A program made the position numbers and the translations under genes. A stretch of DNA of 64,000 bases from NCBI GenBank assembly GCA_963841945.1, contig CAWJFC010000007.1:133642-197641 (forward strand), written 5' to 3'. Positions 36,990 through 46,090 of this stretch are shown here, piece after piece (within the stretch, counting starts at the first letter, position 1; each line of letters opens with the position of its first letter). The notes beneath the pieces were generated by a model. The model saw only the letters and a program-made list of their open reading frames with translations. It searched no databases and had not been told where the DNA came from. This stretch comes from Acidiflorens sp963841945 (GTDB lineage: Bacteria > Acidobacteriota > Terriglobia > Terriglobales > Acidobacteriaceae).

Positions 36990-37200
36990 ACTCGGCACCA
37001 CAACATAGCGCAAAGCGAGCTGCTGCGAACGCACGGTTTCGTCCGAACACTTGGTGAAAATAAAGTGATTTCAATTACAGCAACCATTTTGTCCGGATAC
37101 CATGATGACTTGATGGAGAATTCTGCTGGCCCACCCTATCCTTTCTGAACGTGGAATCGAAGCTCGTCCTTTGTCCGCCACGCAAAGGAGCTAAGCTAAT

Positions 37201-37626
37201 ATGAAATGCCAAGCGCCAAACCCTTCAATATCCGAAGCGCAACTTGTACGTCTAGTGCGAGAGGGCCATATCGCGGCGTTCGCGGAACTGTTTGAACTGC
37301 ACAAGTCAAGCATCTATGCCCTCTGCTTGGGATCAACCGACGTGGTCGCCGAAGCCGAAGAGTTACTGCATGCAATTTTCCTAGATGCGTTTCGCACTGT
37401 AACGTCATCTCCTGTGTATTCAGGCTTTGCTGAGGTGCTTTATAGTGCCGCGGACAACCGGATCCAGATGCACGAACGCAATGTTTATCTTGCCGCTCCA
37501 TTCCTCGATCATCTGGTGGAACTCGCTGGCCATCCTGTTGCGGCGCCTAAGACCGCTCCACGCTTTTGCTGGGTGCGAGAGAGAATGCGGAGCGCGCGTG
37601 CGATTCTCTCCAGTCAACACGCTTAA
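37201..37626 (+). CDS. Sigma-70 region 2-only (ECF-like) protein
   Basis: In the 141-residue protein, residues 11-90 resemble ECF sigma region 2: EAQLVRLVREGHIAAFAELFELH, then IYALCLGSTDVVAEAEELLHAIFLDAF and a helix ending ADNRIQMHERN. The remainder (residues 91-141) does not look like region 4 and lacks its helix-turn-helix. It may be a truncated sigma factor, an anti-sigma-like decoy or a decaying gene. The key aromatic/acidic residues of the -10-recognition helix are weakly conserved. AAGGAG lies 12-17 bases before the ATG. Confidence 0.6.
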   Translation: MKCQAPNPSISEAQLVRLVREGHIAAFAELFELHKSSIYALCLGSTDVVAEAEELLHAIFLDAFRTVTSSPVYSGFAEVLYSAADNRIQMHERNVYLAAPFLDHLVELAGHPVAAPKTAPRFCWVRERMRSARAILSSQHA

Positions 37627-37804
37627 ATTTATATCGCGCGAGCGAGTTTAGCTGCCGAACCGTCGCGCTAGGTAGCACATCCGTCTTCCGTAAAACTCAA
37701 CCAGGTGAATCGCCAGTTCAACCGGAACGAAGGGTGGGCAGGCACAACGGACTCCCGGACTGGCGCATCCTACCTGCGTTTAAATTCCAGAAGTGAGGTG
37801 AATC

Positions 37805-38314
37805 GTGAAGTTTTTTTCCGCAAACCTGGATAATCTCCGGAAACTCTACATCGACGAATTACAACATCTCCATTCCGCTGAAACTCAAATCACGGAAGCG
37901 CTGCCGAAAATGATCGAAGCGGCGACCGACCCTCAATTGAAGCGTGCTCTCGAAAATCATCTGCACGAGACCGAAAATCAGGTATCGCGCCTGGATGAAC
38001 TCTTGAATCAATCGGAAGGAGCGGTCGACTCCAAGAAATGCAAGAGCATGGCTGCCCTCATCTCGGCAGGCGAGGACGTAATCAAGGATGCGACCGATGA
38101 TTCCGTTCGCGATGCCGGCATCATTGGCGCCGCTCAAAAAGTCGAACACTACGAAATCGCAGCCTATGGCACCGTCCGCAACTTTGCCGAGATTCTCGGC
38201 GAGACGACCCATGCCGCTCTTCTCGAACAGACCCTTGAGGAAGAGAAGAATGCAGATGCGATGCTGACTGAAATTGCAGAGAGCGCCAATACGCGAGCAG
38301 ACAAGGCGGCCTGA
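37805..38314 (+). CDS. DUF892 ferritin-like protein (YciE/YciF family)
   Basis: The 169-residue protein is all-helical in pattern. It has LRKLYIDELQHLHSAETQI, NHLHETENQVSRLDELL, IIGAAQKVEHYEIAAYGTVR and LEEEKNADAMLTEIAE. The paired Glu/His residues (DELxHLHxAE, HLHETE, KVEHYE, EEEKNAD) are placed like di-iron ligands in YciE/YciF. Such proteins are induced by osmotic and desiccation stress. The GTG start follows GAGGTGA. It sits among small basic proteins and trehalose genes, supporting a stress role. Confidence 0.93.
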   Translation: MKFFSANLDNLRKLYIDELQHLHSAETQITEALPKMIEAATDPQLKRALENHLHETENQVSRLDELLNQSEGAVDSKKCKSMAALISAGEDVIKDATDDSVRDAGIIGAAQKVEHYEIAAYGTVRNFAEILGETTHAALLEQTLEEEKNADAMLTEIAESANTRADKAA

Positions 38315-38394
38315 CACCTGTGCCTACTCATTCGTGATCGTGCGCATGAGTGGGACTTCATCCGGGAACAAAACTTCTGTGCACGGGAGGCACC

Positions 38395-38607
38395 ATGGCG
38401 GCGAAGAAGAAGTCGAGTAGCAGGAGGTACGGTAAGAATGCGGCCAAATCTGTGAAGAGCGCAATGGAGCACAAGAAAAAAGGGACGCTCCGTTCCGGCA
38501 AGGTAGGGAGAGTCGGCAAAGTGAAGAGTCGCAAGCAGGCGATCGCCATCGGACTCTCGGAAGCTCGCAAGAAAGGCGCCAAGGTGCCACGGAAGAAGTC
38601 GAGCTGA
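38395..38607 (+). CDS. Small lysine-rich protein, DUF6496-like
   Basis: The 70-residue, very basic protein begins MAAKKKSSSRRYGKNAAKSV. It continues AMEHKKKGTLRSGKVGRVG and KSRKQAIAIGLSEARKKGAK, the last typical of DUF6496 and related plasmid-stability-like small proteins. GGGAGG precedes the ATG. About a third of residues are Lys or Arg, suggesting nucleic-acid binding. It lies 80 bases after the DUF892 gene and is convergent with the channel gene. Confidence 0.82.
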   Translation: MAAKKKSSSRRYGKNAAKSVKSAMEHKKKGTLRSGKVGRVGKVKSRKQAIAIGLSEARKKGAKVPRKKSS

Positions 38608-38636
38608 TCGCGATTGGCCGACGTTCTGCTTAACGT

Positions 38637-39341
38637 CTAAAGCGGCGACAGTTCGTCTTCCTTGACGTCGCGCCTCTTCCGGGCAAGTTTCTCTTCCAGA
38701 AATTCCCGTGCCAGCCCTTGACCACCGAGTCCAAATGCGATCGCCAGCGCCAGCATCACTGCGCCTAATGCAGTCCCGAACGCGATCAGGATCGTTCGCT
38801 CACCCATCCCAAGTACCTCAAACGCCATTGAAACAGCGAAGGCGATAATCACGACCCTCACCGAAATACTAGCCAATCGGGTGGGTCTCACATTGGCATT
38901 CACTGCCGCCAGCAAAGCTGCGCGCGAAAAAAAGCCGGCCGCCAGCAATCCGAGGAACAGAATTGCCAGCGCCGCCAGCATGCGTGGCACAAACAGGAAA
39001 AATCGCGACGTGTATTCCTCCAGGCCCACAATTCCCAGAATGCTGACACCAATCAGAACGAAGCCCACCCAACTCACCCAGAAGGCGAATCGGCTAAGCA
39101 ACTCGGTCGAAGAAGGCAACGCTGCCTGATGCAGCAACTGTGCCGTGCCCGTGTGCTCCGAAAGCTTGGCGAACTTTGTCCATTGCAGCGCGCTTCGGAC
39201 AATGGCCTTCACCAGGTATGCAATCAACCAGCCCACAAAAGCAATCACCAGCAGAACGATCACACGCGGCAAATAATGAGCGACTCCCGCCTCCAACTCG
39301 TGCAGCACCTGCATCAGTTCGCTAACGATGATCTCCCACAT
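38637..39341 (-). CDS. Mechanosensitive-channel-like membrane protein (MscS TM-helix repeats)
   Basis: The 234-residue protein has about four or five hydrophobic helices. VIVLLVIAFVGWLIAYLVKAIVR, LLSRFAFWVSWVGFVLIGVSIL and ILIAFGTALGAVMLALAIAFGLGGQGLA carry the conserved-helix repeats and an FGLGGQ segment like the MscS pore helix region. The usual soluble C-terminal MscS beta domain is absent and the protein ends after a short charged tail (EEKLARKRRDVKEDELS). It starts eight bases after the glycosyltransferase stop and so belongs to the TreS-GT operon. Confidence 0.82.
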   Translation of the reverse strand: MWEIIVSELMQVLHELEAGVAHYLPRVIVLLVIAFVGWLIAYLVKAIVRSALQWTKFAKLSEHTGTAQLLHQAALPSSTELLSRFAFWVSWVGFVLIGVSILGIVGLEEYTSRFFLFVPRMLAALAILFLGLLAAGFFSRAALLAAVNANVRPTRLASISVRVVIIAFAVSMAFEVLGMGERTILIAFGTALGAVMLALAIAFGLGGQGLAREFLEEKLARKRRDVKEDELSPL

Positions 39342-39349
39342 TGTTCATC

Positions 39350-40618
39350 TCACTTTCTGTCTGCCCACATTTCGAGCAGGTACGGCTTCAATCGCTCGAA
39401 CTCGCCGCATAAAGACTCCACGTTTTTCTCCACTTCTTCGGCAGTGGCCTCCCGGTTTTCCAGCAAAAAAGTGAGGGCTCTTCCCCGGTAAAGAGGGACC
39501 AGAGCCTGCACGATGTGGTCGCGATTGATCACCGACTTGTGATACGAAGCGGCAAACTCAAATACGGTGCGGGCCCACAGATTCGCCGGATAACAAAACT
39601 TGCCGAGATCGAGCTCTGCGATCCTCCGCAACTCGCCAAGCGTCGTCTCGCTCAGAACCGAACGGAAAACCGCATCCAGATCAGCAACGCCATTCACAAA
39701 CATCTCCCGTATGCGAACCAGATCGACCGTCACCGGCTCCGTGGTCACTTCCGATTCCGGACCAAACGTCTGCACCTTCTGGCACCCCGTCACCTCGCTC
39801 CAACACGGAAAATTCCCGTCCAGAGAAGCGAACAGCGCTCCCACGGTCCGGCGCATGGCATCCACAAGATCGGCGGCGCTCCGATCCTGGGGCGGCCTCG
39901 TTCCCAGGAATGACTGACAGACGCGGTACTTTCCAGTGATCGCCATTACGGTGAGATAAATTTCCGCTCCGTTCCGCGCTCTTTCGTCGTCCCAGTTTTC
40001 GTTGTTCAAAAAACTTGTGGCCAGCCGGCTTGAGATGGCAAGTTCCGAGGCATACGGCTCGCGAATTTCAGTCCCGTAGATCGCCCGCGTCATCGGATAA
40101 AGCAGGTTGCGCATAAGAACACCGGCAAATTTCTGGCGCCGGTAGAGAGGGGAGACGAGATCGAAACTGCCGTCATAGATAGGCTTAACCAGCCGCTGTA
40201 GCCAGTCAACTTCCATGGTGTCCGAATCGGGAGAAATCACCGCACAAGCGCGGGCGCGCAGCAGGTCGGCGGCTGAAAGGATTGTCCTCAGTGCAACTCC
40301 CGGTTCCGGACTGTGGCCATATTGTGTCGTGATCACGTGCAGTGTTCTCAGCGCGTATACCTTCGACGCTCTCCACACGTCATCGATCGAGGCGCCGCTA
40401 ACCAGATCGCGCGTGCCATCTTGCGAGCCCCCATCAGCATTAATGATGACCACTCGCTCTCGTGGGAAACATTTGAGAATGCCAGCCTGAATCGCGCGCA
40501 CGACGGGCTCGATGGTCTTGCCATTGTTGTAGGTAGGCAGCCCCACAAGGATGTCAACCTCGCCTACATTCATGAGTTGGCGGAGAAATTCATCGTTTAG
40601 AAGTGATTCTTCCGCCAA
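39350..40618 (-). CDS. GT-A family glycosyltransferase, compatible-solute type candidate
   Basis: The 422-residue protein has a GT-A fold start (VDILVGLPTYNNGKTIEPVV), a nucleotide-sugar site (VVIINADGGSQDGTRDLV) and a DxD-like SPDSDTMEVDWL. A helical C-terminal part follows. The arrangement recalls glucosyl-3-phosphoglycerate or mannosylglycerate synthases and related enzymes, a tentative link. The start is uncertain: TTG at 40618 has GGAGG eight bases before it, while the ATG at 40573 lacks one. It lies 58 bases after treS and eight before the channel gene. Acceptor and donor cannot be read from sequence. Confidence 0.72.
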   Translation of the reverse strand: MAEESLLNDEFLRQLMNVGEVDILVGLPTYNNGKTIEPVVRAIQAGILKCFPRERVVIINADGGSQDGTRDLVSGASIDDVWRASKVYALRTLHVITTQYGHSPEPGVALRTILSAADLLRARACAVISPDSDTMEVDWLQRLVKPIYDGSFDLVSPLYRRQKFAGVLMRNLLYPMTRAIYGTEIREPYASELAISSRLATSFLNNENWDDERARNGAEIYLTVMAITGKYRVCQSFLGTRPPQDRSAADLVDAMRRTVGALFASLDGNFPCWSEVTGCQKVQTFGPESEVTTEPVTVDLVRIREMFVNGVADLDAVFRSVLSETTLGELRRIAELDLGKFCYPANLWARTVFEFAASYHKSVINRDHIVQALVPLYRGRALTFLLENREATAEEVEKNVESLCGEFERLKPYLLEMWADRK

Positions 40619-40676
40619 TTCAACCTCCAGTCCGCTGCTCCAACTGCATCCGTTTTCCCCGTATCCTCTTTTGCAT

Positions 40677-42317
40677 TCAGATTCGCCGCAGCCGGAACCA
40701 GAAAAACTGGTATGGCGCCATTGTGAGCAGGTAAGGAAAATCTCCGATGCGAGGGAAGATATTTTTGCCAAACATCTCAATCAAAATGTTGCCCTTGTAG
40801 CGCCGGAGATCGAGTTCGACCGCCTGGGCCGTGCTCGAAAGATTATTTACAACCAGCACCGTCTCTTTCTCCAGTTGGCGCACATAGGCCAGTACTCGAT
40901 GGTTCGCGGGATAGAGAAACTCGATCGACCCTGCTCCGAACACCGGTGTCGACCGTCGCACTCGTATGATGTGCTTCATCCACGAGAGCAATGAGTGGTC
41001 AAAACGCTTTTGCGACAGCACATTCACTGCTTGATATCCGTATACGGGATTCGAAATCGGCGGCGAATACAAACTCTCTGGGTCAGCCTCCGAGAAGCCT
41101 CCATTGCCGCCTCCTGTCCATTGCATCGGAGTTCGCACGCCGTTTCGATCGCCCAGGTGTATGTTGTCGCCCATTCCAATCTCATCCCCGTAATAGATGA
41201 TGGGTGTACCCGGCAGGGACATCAGCATCCCATTCATCAATTCAATACGCCGTCGGTCGTTGTCGAGCAGCGGCGCCAGCCGACGCCGGATGCCAAGGTT
41301 CAAACGCATCGACTTGTCGGTCGCATAAATGTCATACATGTAATCGCGCTCGATGTCGGTCACCATCTCGAGCGTCAGTTCATCGTGATTTCGCAGGAAA
41401 ATTGCCCACTGGCAAGTCGCGGGAATATCGGGCGTCTGCTGCAATATTTCAGTAATGGGTTTTCGGTCTTCCAGCCGGAGCCCCATGAACATCCGCGGCA
41501 TCAGGGGAAAATGAAATGCCATATGGAACTCGTCGCCGTTGCCGAAATAAGGCCGCAAATCTGCTGGCCACTGATTCGCTTCCGCGAGAAGCATCGCGCC
41601 CGAAAATTCGTCGTCGACTCTTTTGCGCAACCAGCGAATGACTTCATGCGTTTCTGGAAGGTTCTCGCAGTTTGTTCCCTCCCGCTCAATCAGGTAAGGA
41701 ATTGCATCCAGCCGGAAACCGTCCACTCCAATTTCCAGCCAGAACCTCATGGTCTGCCACATCTCCTCCCGTACAGTTGGATTATCAAAATTCAAATCCG
41801 GCTGGTGGCTGAAGAAGCGGTGCCAGTAATAGGCCTTGGAGATAGGATCCCAAGCCCAATTGGACATCTCCGTATCCAGAAAAATGATTCGCGTTCCACG
41901 ATAGCGTGAGTCCGTGTCGCTCCACACGTACCAATCGCGTTTGGGATTGTCCTTCGAACTGCGCGATTCCTGGAACCACGGATGCTGATCGGACGTGTGA
42001 TTTGCGACCAGTTCGATGATCACGCGAATACCGCGATCATGTGCGATTGAAAGAAATGACTTGAAGTCCTCGAGCGTTCCGTAACGCGGGTGCACCGACC
42101 GGTAATCGGAAATATCGTAACCGTCGTCCCGAAGCGGCGAGGGAAAGAACGGCATCAGCCAGATCGTATTGACTCCCAGCTCTTGCACGTAGTCGAGCTT
42201 CTGCGCCAGCCCCTGAAAGTCTCCAATCCCGTCGCAATTGCTGTCCCAGAACGTGCGCACGTGCACCTGGTAAATAATTGCGTCCTTGTACCAGCCCGCC
42301 TCCTTCTTCAGCGCCAA
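40677..42317 (-). CDS. treS: Trehalose synthase (maltose alpha-D-glucosyltransferase), GH13
   Basis: TreS interconverts maltose and trehalose. The 546-residue protein has YKDAIIYQVHVRTFWDSNCD, IIELVANHTSDQHPWFQ, nucleophile D204 (GVDGFRLDAIPYL), acid E246 (LLAEANQW) and D312 (FLRNHDEL). The TreS-typical YYGDEIGMGDNIHLGDRNGV with RTPMQW is present. No maltokinase domain is fused. Start is uncertain: TTG at 42317 has GGGGGAG just before it; an in-frame TTG at 42359 would add 14 residues. It leads a three-gene operon and diverges from the GT4 gene. Confidence 0.9.
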   Translation of the reverse strand: MALKKEAGWYKDAIIYQVHVRTFWDSNCDGIGDFQGLAQKLDYVQELGVNTIWLMPFFPSPLRDDGYDISDYRSVHPRYGTLEDFKSFLSIAHDRGIRVIIELVANHTSDQHPWFQESRSSKDNPKRDWYVWSDTDSRYRGTRIIFLDTEMSNWAWDPISKAYYWHRFFSHQPDLNFDNPTVREEMWQTMRFWLEIGVDGFRLDAIPYLIEREGTNCENLPETHEVIRWLRKRVDDEFSGAMLLAEANQWPADLRPYFGNGDEFHMAFHFPLMPRMFMGLRLEDRKPITEILQQTPDIPATCQWAIFLRNHDELTLEMVTDIERDYMYDIYATDKSMRLNLGIRRRLAPLLDNDRRRIELMNGMLMSLPGTPIIYYGDEIGMGDNIHLGDRNGVRTPMQWTGGGNGGFSEADPESLYSPPISNPVYGYQAVNVLSQKRFDHSLLSWMKHIIRVRRSTPVFGAGSIEFLYPANHRVLAYVRQLEKETVLVVNNLSSTAQAVELDLRRYKGNILIEMFGKNIFPRIGDFPYLLTMAPYQFFWFRLRRI

Positions 42318-42632
42318 GACTCCCCCACCCGTCTCCGTTTTTCGTAATGCGCACGTCAAACCCAGCCAAACGTTAGATGCCCGACCGACATCCTCCTGTG
42401 GTCATGCTGAAAAATTAATTCGGTCCTATCTTGAAAACTTGTACAGCAATCCCGCAGAGGCGCAATGCAGCAATCACCTGATTGTGTGCCTTCCATCGCA
42501 GAATTAGTCTGATGTTGTTGGCAGGGCGCAGGGTCCCAATGTAGCTGGCAAGGTATTGTGAGTGTCGTGCGAGTCTCTCGCCGTCACCGCGGGCGTGTGC
42601 CCATTTTCAACAGGCAGCATTTCAAGGATCAG
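42318..42632. other. Divergent intergenic region treS / GT4
   Basis: This 315-base region separates the starts of the minus-strand treS operon and the plus-strand GT4-glucosidase pair. It must hold both promoters if each pair has its own. I saw no clear inverted repeat or promoter hexamers worth calling. Confidence 0.5.
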
Positions 42633-43784
42633 ATGAGAATTGCGCAGGTGGCTCCGCTTTATGAAAGTGTTCCTCCCAAACTCTATGGCGGAACAGAGCG
42701 CGTTGTTTCATGGCTGACGGAAGAATTGGTCGCCATGGGAAATGACGTGACGCTCTTTGCCAGCGGAGACTCTCTGACGGCTGCGCATCTAGTCCCCGTT
42801 TGTCCCCAGGCTTTGCGTCTCTCCTCCCATTGCATCGATCAGTTAGCCCATCACGTGAATCTGATCCAAACGGTTGTGCAGGCACACGAAGAAAAGCGAT
42901 TTGACCTGATTCACTTCCACATCGATTACCTCCATTTTCCCGTGAGCCGCAGCCAAAGGCTCCTTCAAATCACCACTCTGCATGGCCGCCTGGACATTCC
43001 GGATCTCGCGCCTCTCTATCATCAGTTCTCCGAAATGCCCGTCGTTTCGATCTCCGACTCCCAACGCGCGCCCTTGCCTTGGATCAACTGGCAGGGAACG
43101 GTTCACCACGGTTTGCCAGAAGACACTTTCTCTACTCACCAGAAGCACGATGGCTATCTGGCGTTCCTCGGTCGCGTCTCGCCGGAAAAAGGTCTCGATC
43201 GAGCGATAGAAATCGCAAAGCAGGCCCGGGTGCCCCTTAAGATCGCAGCTAAAATCGACCGCGCCGATCGCGAATACTTTGAAACCGTGATCGAGCCTCT
43301 ACTGAATACCGATCTGATCGAGTTCGTGGGCGAAATCGGCGATCACGAAAAAAATGAATTTCTCGGGAACGCCCTGGCCATGGTCTTCCCGATTGCCTGG
43401 GCCGAGCCGTTTGGCATCGTCATGATTGAGGCGATGGCATGTGGTGTCCCGGTGCTTGCCTACCCCGGCGGATCCGTGCCCGAGATTATCGAAGATGGAG
43501 TGAATGGCTTTCTAGTCGACAACATTAAAGACGCGGTCAACGCAATCAAGCGCATCGGAGCAGTTGACCGGAATGAGTGCCGGCGCCGGTTTTTAAAGCG
43601 CTTCACATCCCGACGCATGGCCCGAGACTATATGGCAATTTATGAGCGCGTTGCGCGCCGCCCGCGCGCGGTTCTGCGGCCCGTTCCGGTGTCCACCGCG
43701 GTGAAGCGAGCAGCCGGGACCATGGCTCTTGAAGATGGAGATGTGAATTGGCTTCGACTGGAATCACCCAGCAATACTACATAG
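42633..43784 (+). CDS. Glycosyltransferase family 4 protein
   Basis: The 383-residue protein is a GT-B fold transferase. It begins MRIAQVAPLYESVPPKLYGG with the acceptor-side TERVVSWLTEELVAMGNDVT. The C-terminal donor domain has LAFLGRVSPEKGLDRAIEIA and EPFGIVMIEAMACGVPVLAYPGGS in parts (the EX7E motif). The start ATG has AAGGATC upstream. Its last 37 bases overlap the next gene, a debranching-type glucosidase, indicating translational coupling. Members make glycans, glycolipids or glycosyl-glycerates; the neighbouring alpha-glucan genes favour a glucose-based product. Confidence 0.92.
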   Translation: MRIAQVAPLYESVPPKLYGGTERVVSWLTEELVAMGNDVTLFASGDSLTAAHLVPVCPQALRLSSHCIDQLAHHVNLIQTVVQAHEEKRFDLIHFHIDYLHFPVSRSQRLLQITTLHGRLDIPDLAPLYHQFSEMPVVSISDSQRAPLPWINWQGTVHHGLPEDTFSTHQKHDGYLAFLGRVSPEKGLDRAIEIAKQARVPLKIAAKIDRADREYFETVIEPLLNTDLIEFVGEIGDHEKNEFLGNALAMVFPIAWAEPFGIVMIEAMACGVPVLAYPGGSVPEIIEDGVNGFLVDNIKDAVNAIKRIGAVDRNECRRRFLKRFTSRRMARDYMAIYERVARRPRAVLRPVPVSTAVKRAAGTMALEDGDVNWLRLESPSNTT

Positions 43785-45904
43785 CTGCTGGCTCGTCGCC
43801 CTCCGACGATCGCGTTCGCGTTCTGAAATACGGCAAGTGCTTCGCCGTCTTCAATCGCTATGGCGACATCGAGCCCCTAGGCCTGGGCGAACACGGCATT
43901 TTTTTTCACGGAACGCGGTATCTTTCCGAACTTGCCTTGCTGCTTTGGCAGTCGCGTCCTCTCCTGCTCAGCTCCATCGTCAAATCCGACAATTTTGTCT
44001 TTACTGCGGACCTTGCCAACGTTGACGTCAGCGAAAATCAGCAGGTTGTTATTCCCCGCGGTACCCTGCACATCGTCCGCTCCCGTTTCCTGTGGCAGGG
44101 GGTCGCGTATGAGAAGTTTGAAATTTGCAATTACGGTTTACAGCGCATTGAGCTTCCCCTCAGCGTCGCCTTTGCCGCCGACTATGCCGACATTTTTGAA
44201 GTGCGCGGCACACGCCGCGAACGCCGCGGCCGGCGCCTCGATGACGAGATCGGTGACGCTTCGGTCACTATGGCCTATGAAGGCTTGGACAATATCGTCC
44301 GCACGACTCGCATCGAGTGCAGCCCTACGCCCCGCCGCATCAGCTCATCGGACATCCATTTCGAAGCCTCGCTCGATCCCGGGCAATCGCAATCGTTTCA
44401 TCTCACGGTGGTTTGCGACCCCAAGTCATCGCGACTAGTCACCGGTTACGAGCGCGCTCTAGTCTCGGCTGAGAGCGAAATCAAAGCGGCCTGCGCAACC
44501 ATCTGCCGGATTTCCAGTTCGAATGATCGCTTCAATCGCTGGATCAAACGTTCGGGCGCCGATGTTGAAATGATGATGCTCGGTAACCCAGAGACAAATT
44601 ATCCTTACGCGGGCGTTCCCTGGTTCAGCACCGTGTTCGGGCGCGACGGAATTATCACCGCTCTGCAAATGCTGTGGGTTGCTCCTTGGATCGCAAAAGG
44701 AGTGCTGGAATTTCTCGCCTCGACGCAGGCGACCGAATTGGATCTTGCCAATGAAGCGCAGCCTGGAAAGATCCTGCACGAAACGCGCCGCGGCGAAATG
44801 GCCAATCTTGGCGAAGTCCCATTTGGCCGTTATTACGGCAGCGTCGATAGCACTCCCCTCTTTATTATGCTGGCTGGTGCTTACCTCGATTACACCCAGG
44901 ATACCGACTTCCTCAGGAAGCTCTGGCCGCACGTCGATCTCGCCCTCGAATGGATCGATCGTTATGGCGACGTTGACGGTGACGGTTTCGTCGAATACGC
45001 GCGCCACGGCAACAAGGGCTTGATCCAGCAGGGCTGGAAAGATTCGAGCGACTCCGTCTTTCACGCCGACGGATCTTTAGCTAATCCACCCATCGCTCTT
45101 TGCGAAGTGCAGGGTTACGTATACGCTGCCAAGCTGGCTGCTGCCAGAATCTGCTCGGCTCTCGGCGACTCGCAACGCGAGTCCACGCTTCAAGACGAGT
45201 CTCGGAAAATTCAAGATCGCTTTGAAGAGGCGTTCTGGTGCGACGAAATTTCAACCTATGCCCTCGCTCTCGATGGCCAAAAACAGCCGTGCCGGGTTCG
45301 CACCTCAAACCCCGGCCACTGCATGTTCTCAGGCATTGCCAGCCAGCAGCGGGCTCATCTGGTCGCCCACACTTTGATGAGCCGCGACATGTTTAGCGGG
45401 TTCGGCGTGCGTACGGTTGGCTCCGAGGAGGCTCGCTACAATCCCCTCTCCTATCACAACGGTTCCGTCTGGCCGCACGACAATGCCATGATCGCCTCCG
45501 GTATGGCCCGCTACGGATTCCGCGACTTTGCCGGTCGTATTCTGATGGGTCTGCTCGACGTGAGCAAAACGGTTGACCTGCACCGTCTGCCGGAACTCTT
45601 CTGCGGAGTTGATCGCCGCCCCGGCGAAGGGCCCGTCCTCTATCCCGTCGCGTGCTCGCCCCAGGCTTGGGCTGCGGGAGCGGTCCTTATGCTACTTGAG
45701 GCCTGTCTGGGCATTTCCATAGATGTCCAGAAAAAGCGGTTGGTGCTAAACCGGCCCTTTCTGCCCGAAGGAATTCCGCAACTCTGGATTCGGGGCCTTG
45801 GTATCGGCGACTGCCGTATGCACCTTTTACTTGAGCGCGACTCGGACTCGGTCGGTCTGCAGATTCTCGAAAAGCAGGGGGATGCTCAGGTTGTGATCGA
45901 GTGA
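43748..45904 (+). CDS. Amylo-alpha-1,6-glucosidase-type protein (GDE N-bis domain)
   Basis: The 718-residue protein has an N-terminal GDE_N_bis beta domain (VLKYGKCFAVFNRYGDIEP, LGEHGIFFHGTRYLSELAL) and a C-terminal (alpha/alpha)6 barrel. Landmarks are YPYAGVPWFSTVFGRDGIIT, DGDGFVEYARHG, GLIQQGWKDSSDSVFHADG and YNPLSYHNGSVWPHDNAM. This matches the archaeal/bacterial debranching glucosidase family. The Asp in WKDSSDS is a likely catalytic residue. The TTG start lies inside the GT4 gene, with GGAGAT upstream. Its exact branch specificity is unknown. Confidence 0.88.
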   Translation: MASTGITQQYYIAAGSSPSDDRVRVLKYGKCFAVFNRYGDIEPLGLGEHGIFFHGTRYLSELALLLWQSRPLLLSSIVKSDNFVFTADLANVDVSENQQVVIPRGTLHIVRSRFLWQGVAYEKFEICNYGLQRIELPLSVAFAADYADIFEVRGTRRERRGRRLDDEIGDASVTMAYEGLDNIVRTTRIECSPTPRRISSSDIHFEASLDPGQSQSFHLTVVCDPKSSRLVTGYERALVSAESEIKAACATICRISSSNDRFNRWIKRSGADVEMMMLGNPETNYPYAGVPWFSTVFGRDGIITALQMLWVAPWIAKGVLEFLASTQATELDLANEAQPGKILHETRRGEMANLGEVPFGRYYGSVDSTPLFIMLAGAYLDYTQDTDFLRKLWPHVDLALEWIDRYGDVDGDGFVEYARHGNKGLIQQGWKDSSDSVFHADGSLANPPIALCEVQGYVYAAKLAAARICSALGDSQRESTLQDESRKIQDRFEEAFWCDEISTYALALDGQKQPCRVRTSNPGHCMFSGIASQQRAHLVAHTLMSRDMFSGFGVRTVGSEEARYNPLSYHNGSVWPHDNAMIASGMARYGFRDFAGRILMGLLDVSKTVDLHRLPELFCGVDRRPGEGPVLYPVACSPQAWAAGAVLMLLEACLGISIDVQKKRLVLNRPFLPEGIPQLWIRGLGIGDCRMHLLLERDSDSVGLQILEKQGDAQVVIE

Positions 45905-46090
45905 GTTTGGTAACGAACTTACGCCGCCGACTGTCCAACTCAGACTCTCTCTCCCCTTGAGCCTACCTTCTTCATGATCCTGCCCCTCCATTCGGCAGAA
46001 CCATCCCGTCCCGGACGCGAAGCATCTCAGCATTGCGCAACCCGCCGAGTGCGAACCTGCCTCGGCCTTGCGCACCAAATATAAATTCCC

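Noticed and set aside
40995..41909. 304-residue plus-strand open frame
   Set aside because: Antisense shadow of treS; His/Pro/Arg-rich composition without motifs.
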